Source: Micavibrio_C sp964577255
Lineage (GTDB): Bacteria > Pseudomonadota > Alphaproteobacteria > Micavibrionales > Micavibrionaceae
Assembly (NCBI GenBank): GCA_964577255.1
Contig: CAZNYM010000009.1
Span: 1 to 48,228, forward strand
Reading direction: 5' to 3'
Length of the DNA: 48,228 nucleotides
In this document: in pieces, positions 41,134-48,228 of the stretch
How the letters are laid out: the number at the start of each line of letters is the position of its first letter
Position numbering within the stretch: position 1 is the stretch's first letter
Program-made: the position numbers and the translations under genes
The notes under the pieces: model-generated
What the model saw: the letters and a program-made list of their open reading frames with translations, nothing else
Told to the model about the DNA's origin: nothing
Database searches by the model: none

Positions 41134-41894
41134 TCAGCCCCCACCGCAAAAATCCGGAAAGCACGTGGTTCGGTGACAGGCCTGTCGACGCGGACAGCAA
41201 GGCCGGGCTGGTACGCGATGTTTTCGATTCGGTCGCCGAGAAATACGACCTGATGAACGACCTGATGTCGGGCGGCGTGCACCGGGTGTGGAAGGACCGC
41301 CTGATCCGCATGATCCGGCCACGTCCGGATCTCGATTATCTCGATGTCGCGGGCGGCACCGGCGACATCGCCTTCCGCCTGCACAAGGCCGCGGGCGGCC
41401 GGGCCCGCATCACGGTGTGCGACATCAACCCGGCGATGCTGGAAGTGGGACGCGCGCGCGCTCTCAACCGGGGTTTGCTGTCCGGCCTGTCGTGGGTCGA
41501 GGGCAACGCCGAGCGCCTGCCCTTCACCGACAATTCGCAGGATGTGTATACGATCGCCTTTGGCCTGCGCAACGTCACGCGCATCGACACGGCCCTTGCC
41601 GACGCTTACCGCGTGCTACGCCCCGGCGGGCGGTTTTACTGCCTGGAATTCAGCCGGGTCGAGGATCCGGCGCTGGCGAAGGCCTACGCCGCCTGGTCGC
41701 GCCACGTTATCCCCCGCCTTGGCGGGATGGTAGCGCAGGACCGCGGCAGCTATCAGTACCTGGTGGAGAGCATCCGGCGCTTCCCACCCCAGGCCGAACT
41801 GGCCCGCCGCATGGAAGAGGCCGGCTTTTCCGCCGTGAATTTCACCAACCTCAGCTTTGGAATTGCCGCGATTCACGCCGGCCTGAAGGCCTGA
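41130..41894 (+). CDS. ubiE: Ubiquinone/menaquinone C-methyltransferase
   Basis: 254 aa. Signatures: FDSVAEKYDLMNDLMSGGVH, SAM motif I LDVAGGTGDIAFRL, ERLPFTDNSQDVYTIAFGLR and NVTRIDTALADAYRVLRPGG. The enzyme C-methylates the benzoquinol (or demethylmenaquinol) ring at the membrane face. In many alphaproteobacteria ubiE is followed by ubiB; here it is followed by an Ala/Pro-rich protein gene after a promoter-like region. It is coupled by an ATGA overlap to an unknown upstream protein. Confidence 0.95.
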   Translation: MISPHRKNPESTWFGDRPVDADSKAGLVRDVFDSVAEKYDLMNDLMSGGVHRVWKDRLIRMIRPRPDLDYLDVAGGTGDIAFRLHKAAGGRARITVCDINPAMLEVGRARALNRGLLSGLSWVEGNAERLPFTDNSQDVYTIAFGLRNVTRIDTALADAYRVLRPGGRFYCLEFSRVEDPALAKAYAAWSRHVIPRLGGMVAQDRGSYQYLVESIRRFPPQAELARRMEEAGFSAVNFTNLSFGIAAIHAGLKA

Positions 41895-41938
41895 CGCAAG
41901 ATCGTGAATATTTTCCGGGGGTTTTTAGCGCAGATCAC

Positions 41939-41967
41939 TTGATTTTCCGCCGGGCTTTTTCTAGAAA
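41939..41967 (+). promoter_or_regulatory. Candidate promoter of the Ala/Pro-rich protein gene
   Basis: -35 TTGATT (41939-41944) and -10 TAGAAA (41962-41967), 4 of 6 matches each, are spaced 17 nt apart. They lie in the 160-nt region between ubiE and the next gene. The leader would be about 80 nt. Confidence 0.4.
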
Positions 41968-42054
41968 TTGTGGAAATTCCGGCCTTCGGGTTCGCCTGCG
42001 GCCAGTTTTCGACCCTGAACGCCACCACAACCCGTGAAGAAAGACACCTCAGCC

Positions 42055-42570
42055 ATGAAAAATATTTTTCGTAATGTACTTCCCGCTATCGCCGTGATGA
42101 TCGCCGGCCTGGTCGGCGCTTATTTCGTCTATGACAGCTATTTCAGCGGCAAGACGGGTGCGGACACCGTGATCCAGCTCGAACCCGCTGCCGGCGAGGA
42201 AGGCATGGCCGAAACCACCATGACCACCGAAACCGCGCCCGCCGAAATGCCGGCCGAAACCCCCGTGACGGACGCCGCGGTTGACGCCGCTACCGCCGCT
42301 GTGGATGCCGTTTCAGCTGAAGCCGCCGCCGCGAAGAAAGCCGAGTGCGAAGCCGCCGCTGCGAAAGCCGTGGCTGACGCCGCCGCTACCGGCCAGCCCG
42401 CCACGACCATTTCCTGCGACGATGTGGCCGCGCCCGCTGAAACGGCCGCTCCGGCTGCCGATGCTGCTGCGCCCGCTGCCGAAACCGCCGCGCCTGCTGA
42501 AGCCGCTCCCGCTACTACGGAAGCCGCCCCGGCCGCTGAAGAGAAGAAAGACGAGTCCGGCGCTCACTAA
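42055..42570 (+). CDS. Membrane-anchored Ala/Pro/Glu-rich protein
   Basis: 171 aa from ATG at 42055 (a GTG at 42034 is in frame but has no ribosome site). One N-terminal membrane helix (NVLPAIAVMIAGLVGAYFVY) is followed by about 130 residues of low-complexity Ala, Pro, Glu and Thr sequence with AAPAE-like repeats and two cysteines (KAECEAA, ISCDDV). The topology would place the tail in the periplasm. It looks like a flexible spacer or wall-crossing tail rather than an enzyme. No family recognised. Confidence 0.7.
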   Translation: MKNIFRNVLPAIAVMIAGLVGAYFVYDSYFSGKTGADTVIQLEPAAGEEGMAETTMTTETAPAEMPAETPVTDAAVDAATAAVDAVSAEAAAAKKAECEAAAAKAVADAAATGQPATTISCDDVAAPAETAAPAADAAAPAAETAAPAEAAPATTEAAPAAEEKKDESGAH

Positions 42571-42614
42571 GAGCCGTTAAATCCCGTATCGACGCGGGAT
42601 CGTCCATTCGCTAG

Positions 42615-42647
42615 AATAGCCCCGTTCTCAACAGACGGGGCTATTTT
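42615..42647 (+). terminator. Perfect 11-bp hairpin with T-run abutting dut
   Basis: AATAGCCCCGT (42615-42625) pairs with ACGGGGCTATT (42635-42645) across a 9-nt loop; the last pairs run into TTTT (42644-42647). It is a textbook intrinsic terminator, yet the dut ATG follows at 42649. A smaller stem ATCCCG/CGGGAT (42581-42600) precedes it. Confidence 0.75.
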
Positions 42648-42648
42648 C

Positions 42649-43104
42649 ATGAAGAGTGTCACGGTCGGCGTGGTCCGCCACGCCCATGCGCAGGATATTC
42701 CCCTGCCTTCCTACGCCACGGAGTCCGCCGCCGGCATGGATTTATGCGCGGCGATCGACACGCCCCTGATCCTGCCGCCGGGTGGCCGCGCGCTTGTACC
42801 CACGGGCCTGTCCATCGCCCTGCCGCCGGGGTTCGAGGCGCAGGTGCGCCCGCGTTCGGGACTGGCGGCCAAGAACGGCGTCACCGTCCTGAACAGCCCC
42901 GGCACCATCGACGCCGATTACCGCGGCGAGGTCAAGATAATCCTGATCAACCATGGCGCCGAGCCGTTCGTGATCGAGCGCGGCATGCGCGTCGCGCAGA
43001 TGGTCGTGGCGGCATACGGCACCGTTGCCTGGAACGTTCAGGAATCTCTTGATGAAACCGCGCGCGGCAGCGGCGGATTCGGCTCCACCGGCACGAAAGG
43101 ATGA
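42649..43104 (+). CDS. dut: Deoxyuridine 5'-triphosphate nucleotidohydrolase
   Basis: 151 aa trimeric dUTPase with all five motifs in order: AAGMDLCAA, RPRSGLAAKNG, LNSPGTIDADYRGE, ERGMRVAQMV and the C-terminal ARGSGGFGSTG. It hydrolyses dUTP to dUMP, keeping uracil out of DNA and feeding thymidylate synthesis. The start at 42649 fits the family N-terminus, but the position of a Shine-Dalgarno is filled by a strong hairpin ending 1-3 nt upstream. SIMPL and mutS genes follow at 4 and 2 nt, so all three probably share a transcript. Confidence 0.96.
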   Translation: MKSVTVGVVRHAHAQDIPLPSYATESAAGMDLCAAIDTPLILPPGGRALVPTGLSIALPPGFEAQVRPRSGLAAKNGVTVLNSPGTIDADYRGEVKIILINHGAEPFVIERGMRVAQMVVAAYGTVAWNVQESLDETARGSGGFGSTGTKG

Positions 43105-43108
43105 TGTC

Positions 43109-43870
43109 ATGAACACGGGCCTTGAATCGAAATTCTGCTTTTCCCTCAAATCCTGCTGCTGCATGGCGGCCGCGGTGGCGCTGTGCGCGCTGGCGCTTTT
43201 ACTGTCGGGCTTGTTCATCGAAAGCGGCCTGCGCAATTTCCGCAGTTTCGACCGCTTCGTCACGGTCAAGGGGCTGGCCGAGCGCGAGGTGGAAGCGAAC
43301 CTAGCAACCTGGACGCTGCAGCATGCCGTCACCGGCAAGGATCTGGGCGCGCTGCAGACCGAGATGGAGGACAAGAACGAGAAGATCGTCACCTTCCTCA
43401 CCCGCCATGGGCTTGAGGCCGCCGAAATCGAGAAACAGCCTTTGCAGCTGCAGGATCTGCTGGCGCAGAGCTACCGGCCCGAGAATATCGGCGAGAACCG
43501 TTACATCATCACCGCCGGCTTTCGCATCCGCACGCCAAAAATAGATAAAATCGACCAGGCTGTGGGCGACATGGGTTCGCTGATCCGCATGGGCGTGTCG
43601 ATCGGCAATTCCCAGCCGCCGACCTACATTTTTACGCAGCTCAACGACATCAAGCCCGAGATGATCGCCGAAGCGACCAAGGCGGCGCGGGCGAGCGCCC
43701 AGAAATTCGCCGCCGATTCCGGCCAGAAGGTGGGCGCGATCCGCAACGCCTCGCAGGGGCTGTTCCAGATCCTGCCGCTCGACCAGGGGACGTCCGAATA
43801 TATGTCGGCCGACAATCAGAAGCGCAAGCTGATCCGCGTGGTCAGCACCATCGATTTCTATCTCGAGTGA
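43109..43870 (+). CDS. SIMPL domain-containing protein
   Basis: 253 aa from ATG at 43109 with GAAAGG 8 nt upstream. A Cys-rich start (LKSCCCMAAA) leads into one membrane helix (about 15-37), then a SIMPL (PF04402) domain: FVTVKGLAEREVEANLATWT, then YIITAGFRIRTPKIDKI and ATKAARASAQKFAADSGQKV. SIMPL proteins form periplasmic beta-alpha assemblies; their role is unclear, with some linked to oxidative stress. It sits between dut and mutS with minimal spacing, which looks like operon packing more than shared function. Confidence 0.87.
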   Translation: MNTGLESKFCFSLKSCCCMAAAVALCALALLLSGLFIESGLRNFRSFDRFVTVKGLAEREVEANLATWTLQHAVTGKDLGALQTEMEDKNEKIVTFLTRHGLEAAEIEKQPLQLQDLLAQSYRPENIGENRYIITAGFRIRTPKIDKIDQAVGDMGSLIRMGVSIGNSQPPTYIFTQLNDIKPEMIAEATKAARASAQKFAADSGQKVGAIRNASQGLFQILPLDQGTSEYMSADNQKRKLIRVVSTIDFYLE

Positions 43871-43872
43871 CG

Positions 43873-46542
43873 ATGAAAGGCGGCGCGCGCAGGAAAGAAA
43901 AGGACGATCCGGACACAGATCCGGCGGGGCACACGCCGATGATGGCGCAGTATTTCGCGGTAAAAAGGCAGCACCCCGACTGCCTGCTGTTTTACCGCAT
44001 GGGCGATTTTTACGAGCTGTTCTTCGACGACGCCCTGAGCGCGGCCGCCATTCTTGACATCACCCTCACCCGCCGCGGCAAGACCCAGGGCGAAGAAATT
44101 CCGATGTGCGGCGTGCCGTTCCATTCTTTCGAGCCCTATCTGGCGAAGCTGATCCGCGCCGGACACAAGGTGGCGATCTGCGATCAGGTGGAAACCCCGG
44201 AAGAGGCAAAAAAGCGCGGCGGCTACAAGGCCCTGGTTCGGCGCGATGTCGTGCGCATCGTCACTCAGGGCACGTTGACCGACGACACAATGCTGGAAGC
44301 GCGGGAAAACAATTACCTCGCGGCCTATGTCGGCGGTGGCAAGGAAGCGGCGCTCGCGTGGCTCGAGCTTTCGACCGGCGATTTCTTCACTCAGCCTGTC
44401 ACGGCGGCTTCGCTCACGCACGCGCTGGCGCGCATCGCCCCGCGCGAGATCCTGCTGGCCGACGGGGAAGAGCCCGCGGGCCTGGCAAACGCGGGCACTG
44501 TGCTCAGCCGCCAGCCCGCGAGCCTGTTCGATGCCGCGAATGCCCGCCGGAGGCTTGAAACCCTCTTCGACGTGGCGGCGCTTGAGTCCTTCGGCGCGTT
44601 CACGGAGACGGAGCTGGCGGCGGCAGGCGCCCTGATCGATTACGTCGACCGCACGCAGAAGGGCAAAATTCCCTATCTCCACCCGTTGCGCCGCGTGAGC
44701 GCCCAGGGCACGCTCGCGATCGATCCCGCCACGCGCCGCAGCCTCGAGATCACCCACAGCATGGCGGGCGAACGCGCCGGCAGCCTGTTGGCCGCCATCG
44801 ACCGCACGGTGAGCGCGGCGGGCGGGCGCCTGCTGCAGGCGCGGTTGAGCGCGCCTTTGTGCGACGTGGCCGAGATCAATGCCCGCCTCGACGAAGTCGC
44901 CGCGCTGAAAGACGATCCCGCCCTGCGCCAAACGCTGCAAGAGATGTTGCGCCGGACGCCCGACATGGAACGGGCTTTGGCCCGCCTGACGGTCGGGCGC
45001 GGCGGTCCGCGCGATCTGGCGGCGCTGCGCGACGGGCTTGATGGCGCCGGAAAAATCCTTGGCCTTCTGGCAGCAACGCCGCAATTGCCCCCCGCTTTGA
45101 AAGAAACGGCGCAGGCCCTGCGCCAGCCCCCCGCGCTGCAGGCCTATGCCGACCGGCTGCGCCAGGCCCTGAGCGAAAGCCCGCCGGTGCTGGCGCGCGA
45201 CGGCGGCTTCATCCTCGCCGGGTTCGACCCGCGCCTTGACGATTTGCACGCCCTGCGCGACGACAGCCGCCGCCTGATCGCCGCACTTGAAACCCGCTAC
45301 CGCCAGGACACCGGCATCGACAGCCTGAAGATCACCTACAACAACGTGCTGGGTTATTTCATCGAAGTGACGTCGCGCCACGCCGACAAGCTTATGATCC
45401 ATCCGGGCAGCACGGCGCCGTCCTCTCATCCCTTCATCCACCGCCAGACGATGGCGAGCGCCGCGCGCTTCACCACGCCCGAGCTTTCGACGCTGGAGCG
45501 CGATATCGCCTCGGCGAGCGAACGGGCGCTGGGGCTGGAACTGGCGCTGTTCGCCGAATTCACCGCCGAAACGCAGCGGCAGGCCTCCCTGATCGGCCCG
45601 CTCGCGCGGGCGCTCGCGGCGCTCGATGTCGCGGCGGGTTTCGCAGCGCTGGCCGAGGCCATGAACTACGTCCGCCCGCAGGTGGACGGCAGCCTGCATT
45701 TCAAAATCACCCAGGGCCGCCACCCGGTGGTGGAGCAATCGTCCGCCGCGCCGCAGGAAGGGTTCGTGCCGAACGACGCCGACCTCGGGCCCGCCCATCG
45801 CCTGTGGCTGATGACGGGGCCGAACATGGCTGGGAAATCGACCTTCCTGCGCCAGAACGCGTTGATTGTGCTGCTGGCGCAGACGGGCAGCTTCGTGCCG
45901 GCGCAGGCCGCCCATATCGGCGCGGTCGACAAATTGTTCAGCCGCGTGGGCGCGGCCGACGACCTGGCCCGCGGGCGTTCGACCTTCATGGTGGAAATGG
46001 TCGAGACCGCCACCATCCTCAACCAGGCGACCGAACGCTCGCTGGTCATCCTCGATGAAATCGGGCGCGGCACCTCGACCTTCGACGGGCTTTCGATCGC
46101 CTGGGCCTGCGTCGAACACCTGCACGACACCGGCCGCTGCCGCACGCTATTCGCCACGCACTATCATGAACTGACGGCCCTGCGCGAGAAGCTGCCGGCG
46201 CTGTCCTGTCATCATATGCAGGTGAAGGAATGGAAGGGCGACATCATATTCCAGCACACGGTCGCGCCCGGCGCGGCGGACCGCTCCTACGGCCTGCACG
46301 TGGCGCGCCTGGCCGGCCTGCCGCCCGCGGTCATCAAGCGCGCGGGCGCGGTGCTGGCCCAGCTTGAGAAGACCAAGCGCGAGCCCCTTCCCCTCTTCGA
46401 CGCCGCGCCCGGGACAGAGGCGGTACCGGCCCCACCGGAATCTTCCGCACTCGCGCAGGCGCTGGCGGAGATCGACCCGGATACCCTCTCGCCCCGCGAA
46501 GCGCTCCAAATCCTTTATATGTTGAAGAATATGGCAGAGTAA
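43873..46542 (+). CDS. mutS: DNA mismatch repair protein MutS
   Basis: 889 aa from ATG at 43873; a GTG at 43867 overlapping the previous stop is an alternative. The mismatch-reading FYRMGDFYELF lies near residues 36-46. The ATPase has Walker A GPNMAGKST (about 648-656), Walker B VILDEIGRGTSTFDGLS and FATHYHELT. A long clamp/lever region lies between, and the C-terminal tail SPREALQILYMLKNM is the usual dimer/tetramer motif. It recognises base mismatches and loops and recruits MutL. The last gene before an AT-rich island. Confidence 0.97.
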   Translation: MKGGARRKEKDDPDTDPAGHTPMMAQYFAVKRQHPDCLLFYRMGDFYELFFDDALSAAAILDITLTRRGKTQGEEIPMCGVPFHSFEPYLAKLIRAGHKVAICDQVETPEEAKKRGGYKALVRRDVVRIVTQGTLTDDTMLEARENNYLAAYVGGGKEAALAWLELSTGDFFTQPVTAASLTHALARIAPREILLADGEEPAGLANAGTVLSRQPASLFDAANARRRLETLFDVAALESFGAFTETELAAAGALIDYVDRTQKGKIPYLHPLRRVSAQGTLAIDPATRRSLEITHSMAGERAGSLLAAIDRTVSAAGGRLLQARLSAPLCDVAEINARLDEVAALKDDPALRQTLQEMLRRTPDMERALARLTVGRGGPRDLAALRDGLDGAGKILGLLAATPQLPPALKETAQALRQPPALQAYADRLRQALSESPPVLARDGGFILAGFDPRLDDLHALRDDSRRLIAALETRYRQDTGIDSLKITYNNVLGYFIEVTSRHADKLMIHPGSTAPSSHPFIHRQTMASAARFTTPELSTLERDIASASERALGLELALFAEFTAETQRQASLIGPLARALAALDVAAGFAALAEAMNYVRPQVDGSLHFKITQGRHPVVEQSSAAPQEGFVPNDADLGPAHRLWLMTGPNMAGKSTFLRQNALIVLLAQTGSFVPAQAAHIGAVDKLFSRVGAADDLARGRSTFMVEMVETATILNQATERSLVILDEIGRGTSTFDGLSIAWACVEHLHDTGRCRTLFATHYHELTALREKLPALSCHHMQVKEWKGDIIFQHTVAPGAADRSYGLHVARLAGLPPAVIKRAGAVLAQLEKTKREPLPLFDAAPGTEAVPAPPESSALAQALAEIDPDTLSPREALQILYMLKNMAE

Positions 46543-46650
46543 CGAATGCTCTTACTCCCAAGCCTGACCAGCGCCTAATTGCTGAAATAAAATCAGCCAG
46601 CTTGTTCTGTAGAATTCTTAAGAAAAACACATTTAAAAGTTCAAAAAAGA

Positions 46651-46679
46651 TTGACTTTTAGACCCTCTAAATATATATT
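46651..46679 (+). promoter_or_regulatory. Strong sigma70-type promoter in the AT-rich island
   Basis: -35 TTGACT (46651-46656) and -10 TATATT (46674-46679), 5 of 6 matches each with ideal 17-nt spacing, in AT-rich DNA. Transcription should start near 46686 and yield a leader of about 67 nt before the ATG at 46753. Confidence 0.72.
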
Positions 46680-46689
46680 TTAGGCAGTT

Positions 46690-46729
46690 TTTTTGGGGGT
46701 TCTCGGCCTTCTTTTCCCCAAAAATTTTT
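46690..46729 (+). promoter_or_regulatory. Leader hairpin with T-tract, attenuator-like
   Basis: TTTTTGGGG (46690-46698) pairs with CCCCAAAAA (46716-46724) over 9 bp with a 17-nt loop; TTTTT (46725-46729) follows. It lies between the promoter and the ribosome site, so it could end transcription early. The stem is half A-T, so efficiency is uncertain. Confidence 0.5.
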
Positions 46730-46752
46730 CTGCTTTTAAGAGGAGTCTAGCA

Positions 46753-47208
46753 ATGACACAATGTTCTGCAACCCTTGGTTGCTCTTGTCCTTCCTACGCA
46801 AAACATGGAAAACTTTTTGGTGCCGCGATAGGCTCCGCTGTTACTCTTTCGGAGCTTTTCCGACTATCTAGCGAATATTACCATACAACCGAGAAGAATC
46901 CTGCAGATCCCAACGCTATGGATTTATTGCTTACCGAGATGGGATTATTGTCCGGTCTTCTTCTTTTTAGCACCAAAGGCTGGGCATACCTTGAAAAGTC
47001 AGTGGCACAAAATTTCGCTAAAGCATCTTTGATTTCATTGTCTGTTTTTACAGCATGTGAAACAGCAGGCGTAGCGACTGCTTTAATGATCCAAAAGCCT
47101 GTGATTTTAAAATTAGGATCCCATGACCATATTCAGGATGCTTGGCAGGATAATGACGGGACAATACCCTTGCCAGGTACAAATACGCCTGTATCTCCCA
47201 GACCTTAG
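46753..47208 (+). CDS. AT-rich orphan membrane protein
   Basis: 151 aa from ATG at 46753 with an excellent site AGAGGAG (46739-46745). Two probable membrane segments (around LLTEMGLLSGLLLF and ASLISLSVFTACETAGVATA) and a Cys-rich start (MTQCSATLGCSCPSYAKHG). The C-terminus is polar and Pro-rich (PLPGTNTPVSPRP). Codons are A/T-ending, unlike mutS, so recent transfer is likely. No family recognised. It has its own strong promoter and a leader hairpin. The 228 nt after it show no convincing gene. Confidence 0.7.
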   Translation: MTQCSATLGCSCPSYAKHGKLFGAAIGSAVTLSELFRLSSEYYHTTEKNPADPNAMDLLLTEMGLLSGLLLFSTKGWAYLEKSVAQNFAKASLISLSVFTACETAGVATALMIQKPVILKLGSHDHIQDAWQDNDGTIPLPGTNTPVSPRP

Positions 47209-47436
47209 CGATAGAAGTCACTTGTGAGTTTCCAGGCCTGCATCAAGTGTTTGCATGGCACCGGGCGAAAGGCTATTGGAGAAATATTTATTGGAAAATC
47301 TGACATCAAGTCTCCCGGGACGCGCTGAAGAAGGCGGCGAGGGAGGAATAGTTTTATATTCTGGACAAAACGGCCGCGCTGGGCTTACCCTTGCCATGCA
47401 TACAATAATAAAAAATGCGAACAGGGATGGAATACA

Positions 47437-47976
47437 GTGGCGCTTGCGCTTAAAAACTCATCATTTTCAGCGCGTTGTACCTCGCTTTTGGGCACCGCGC
47501 TTCTGGCGGGAAGCTTTCTCGCCGCCGCCGCTCCGGCCCAGGCCGAAACGCCGCTTTGCCACCGCGACGACGGCCAGGAAGTAGCCTTCCGTGCGATTTC
47601 ACCCGACGCCTTGAGGAAAACGGGCGGCCTTCTGGCCTCGGCCTTTTACGATGAAGCGGAGATCCGGTACGACAGCCGCCTTGACGGTTTCCCGGCCGCT
47701 TTCCGGACTTTCACCCTGCGCCATGAATGCGCCCATTTCGAGCGTCGCCACTTGGGCCCGCAGGCCGCGGGCGACCCCGCCGCGATGGAGAACGAGGCCG
47801 ATTGCCGGGCCGCCGCCGACATGACGGCGGAAGAACGGGAGACCGTTGCGCGCGGGCTGGTGGCGCTGCTGCGCCAGGCCGGCACACCCCGCGCCGAGAT
47901 TTTCAGACGGCTTGATAACCTGAGCGCCTGCCCCGCTGGTGATGGGCGGACGGCGGCGCTGACGCCGGGGCGGTGA
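47437..47976 (+). CDS. Secreted protein with HExxH metal-binding motif
   Basis: 179 aa with a GTG start at 47437 behind AGGGATGG. A signal peptide ends in APAQA (cleavage near residue 36). The mature protein has TLRHECAHFERRHLG, an HExxH motif with His96, Glu97 and His100, and about 20 residues later MENEADCRAA, whose Glu/Asp fits a third zinc ligand as in many gluzincins. A small periplasmic zinc peptidase is likely, but I cannot place it in a named family. GC-rich and normal in codon use, in contrast to the AT-rich flanks. Confidence 0.7.
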   Translation: MALALKNSSFSARCTSLLGTALLAGSFLAAAAPAQAETPLCHRDDGQEVAFRAISPDALRKTGGLLASAFYDEAEIRYDSRLDGFPAAFRTFTLRHECAHFERRHLGPQAAGDPAAMENEADCRAAADMTAEERETVARGLVALLRQAGTPRAEIFRRLDNLSACPAGDGRTAALTPGR

Positions 47977-48013
47977 TCAGAAATGGTGAATGAGAAAATC
48001 TGAAAAGCCTCAT

Positions 48014-48228
48014 TTACTTATTGGCAGCGCTGGCCACTACGCTTATTAATAAAGCTCCGGGTTGCGATACCTTAGTAGTACGATACCCCGGCCCCGTCAG
48101 TTGTTGTTCTAGCTGCTGTGAGATCTTTCCAACATCCAAGGTAATTTTTACATCCCCTTTCTCATCGGCAGGATTCAGACAAAAAACAGGGATATCGGGT
48201 TCGTCACGACAATCTACCACAACAAATC
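48014..48228 (-). CDS. Partial unknown protein running off the window end
   Basis: The frame ends with TAA at 48014-48016 and stays open to the window edge, so the N-terminus is outside. About 71 codons are visible. Readable segments are IPVFCLNPADEKGDVKITLD, VGKISQQLEQQLTGPGYRTT and a hydrophobic end GALLISVVASAANK. GC is low, like the island at 46543-47208. No family recognised. Confidence 0.5.
   Translation of the reverse strand, partial: FVVVDCRDEPDIPVFCLNPADEKGDVKITLDVGKISQQLEQQLTGPGYRTTKVSQPGALLISVVASAANK

Noticed and set aside
43858..46125. Long minus-strand open frame opposite mutS
   Set aside because: Antisense artefact of high-GC coding DNA; low-complexity Arg/Gln-rich translation and no motif.
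47255..47584. Plus-strand open frame before the HExxH gene
   Set aside because: No ribosome site; it overlaps the HExxH gene in another frame and becomes Arg/Pro-rich. The 47209-47436 region holds nothing else I can support.

Overview
The window looks like chromosomal housekeeping DNA from an alphaproteobacterium, probably a scaffolded draft or metagenome assembly. Reasons: high GC with strong G/C third-position bias; an alphaproteobacterial DUF3126 protein; an ornithine-lipid olsB-olsA pair; a class II DAHP synthase; pyruvate phosphate dikinase; and the C-terminal domain of the alphaproteobacterial SUV3-like helicase. Family-level placement (for example near Rhodospirillales or Micavibrionales) is only a guess. 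Three runs of exactly ten N (7944-7953, 28110-28119, 34240-34249) are scaffold joins, and each cuts a gene or lies at a gene end. I saw no insertion sequence, integrase, prophage or CRISPR array. No gene-free stretch exceeds 300 bases.

Layout. 1-3274: the end of etfA, a minus-strand mntR-phosphatase-PEBP operon with 4-nt overlaps, and divergent mntH with a palindrome at its start and a terminator after it. 3287-5171: olsB, olsA, DUF3126. 5297-6487: two unknown proteins, one secreted. 6594-9814: lipid A/LPS core genes waaA, DUF2905, lpxK, lpxL. 9805-15494: an HD/phosphodiesterase-like protein, then aroG, nadE, gltX. 15491-16829: a minus-strand group with a YjfB-like motility peptide, an unknown protein and a receiver protein. 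16898-20193: an orphan acetolactate-synthase-like enzyme, a fused DUF433-DUF5615 (antitoxin-toxin-like) gene, phhB and a zincin-fold protein that has lost its histidines. 20199-27451: an oligopeptide-binding protein, a lipoprotein, a family 9 glycosyltransferase, ygfZ, ppdK and an acetyltransferase. 27582-32294: glyS of the single-chain dimeric type carrying an AT-rich internal patch, trmN6-like, ispB and unknowns. 32443-34158: tRNA-Pro(CGG), a metal permease and a membrane protein. 34155-37463: a Rap1a-like protein, the stand-alone helicase C-terminal domain and a large secreted protein. 37460-41894: trpS, murJ, two tandem paralogues of unknown family, and ubiE. 42055-46542: an Ala/Pro-rich membrane-anchored protein, dut, a SIMPL protein and mutS. 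46543-48228: an AT-rich island with a strong promoter, a leader hairpin and an orphan membrane protein, then a secreted HExxH protein and a fragment running off the end.

How the genes work together. Envelope functions dominate: Kdo transfer, lipid A phosphorylation and acylation, a heptosyltransferase-like enzyme, lipid II flipping and ornithine lipids. Translation (gltX, glyS, trpS, tRNA-Pro) and cofactor/quinone synthesis (nadE, ispB, ubiE, phhB) are interleaved. Genes are tightly packed. Three convergent pairs share one CTAG as both stop codons.

Best candidates for something undescribed: the one-polypeptide DUF433-DUF5615 fusion with a possible autoregulatory operator; the motor-less SUV3 C-terminal domain in an operon with a Rap1a-like protein and a membrane protein; the foreign-looking 200-nt patch inside glyS; and the tandem paralogues translationally coupled to ubiE. 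None of these can be called a proven new system from sequence alone.
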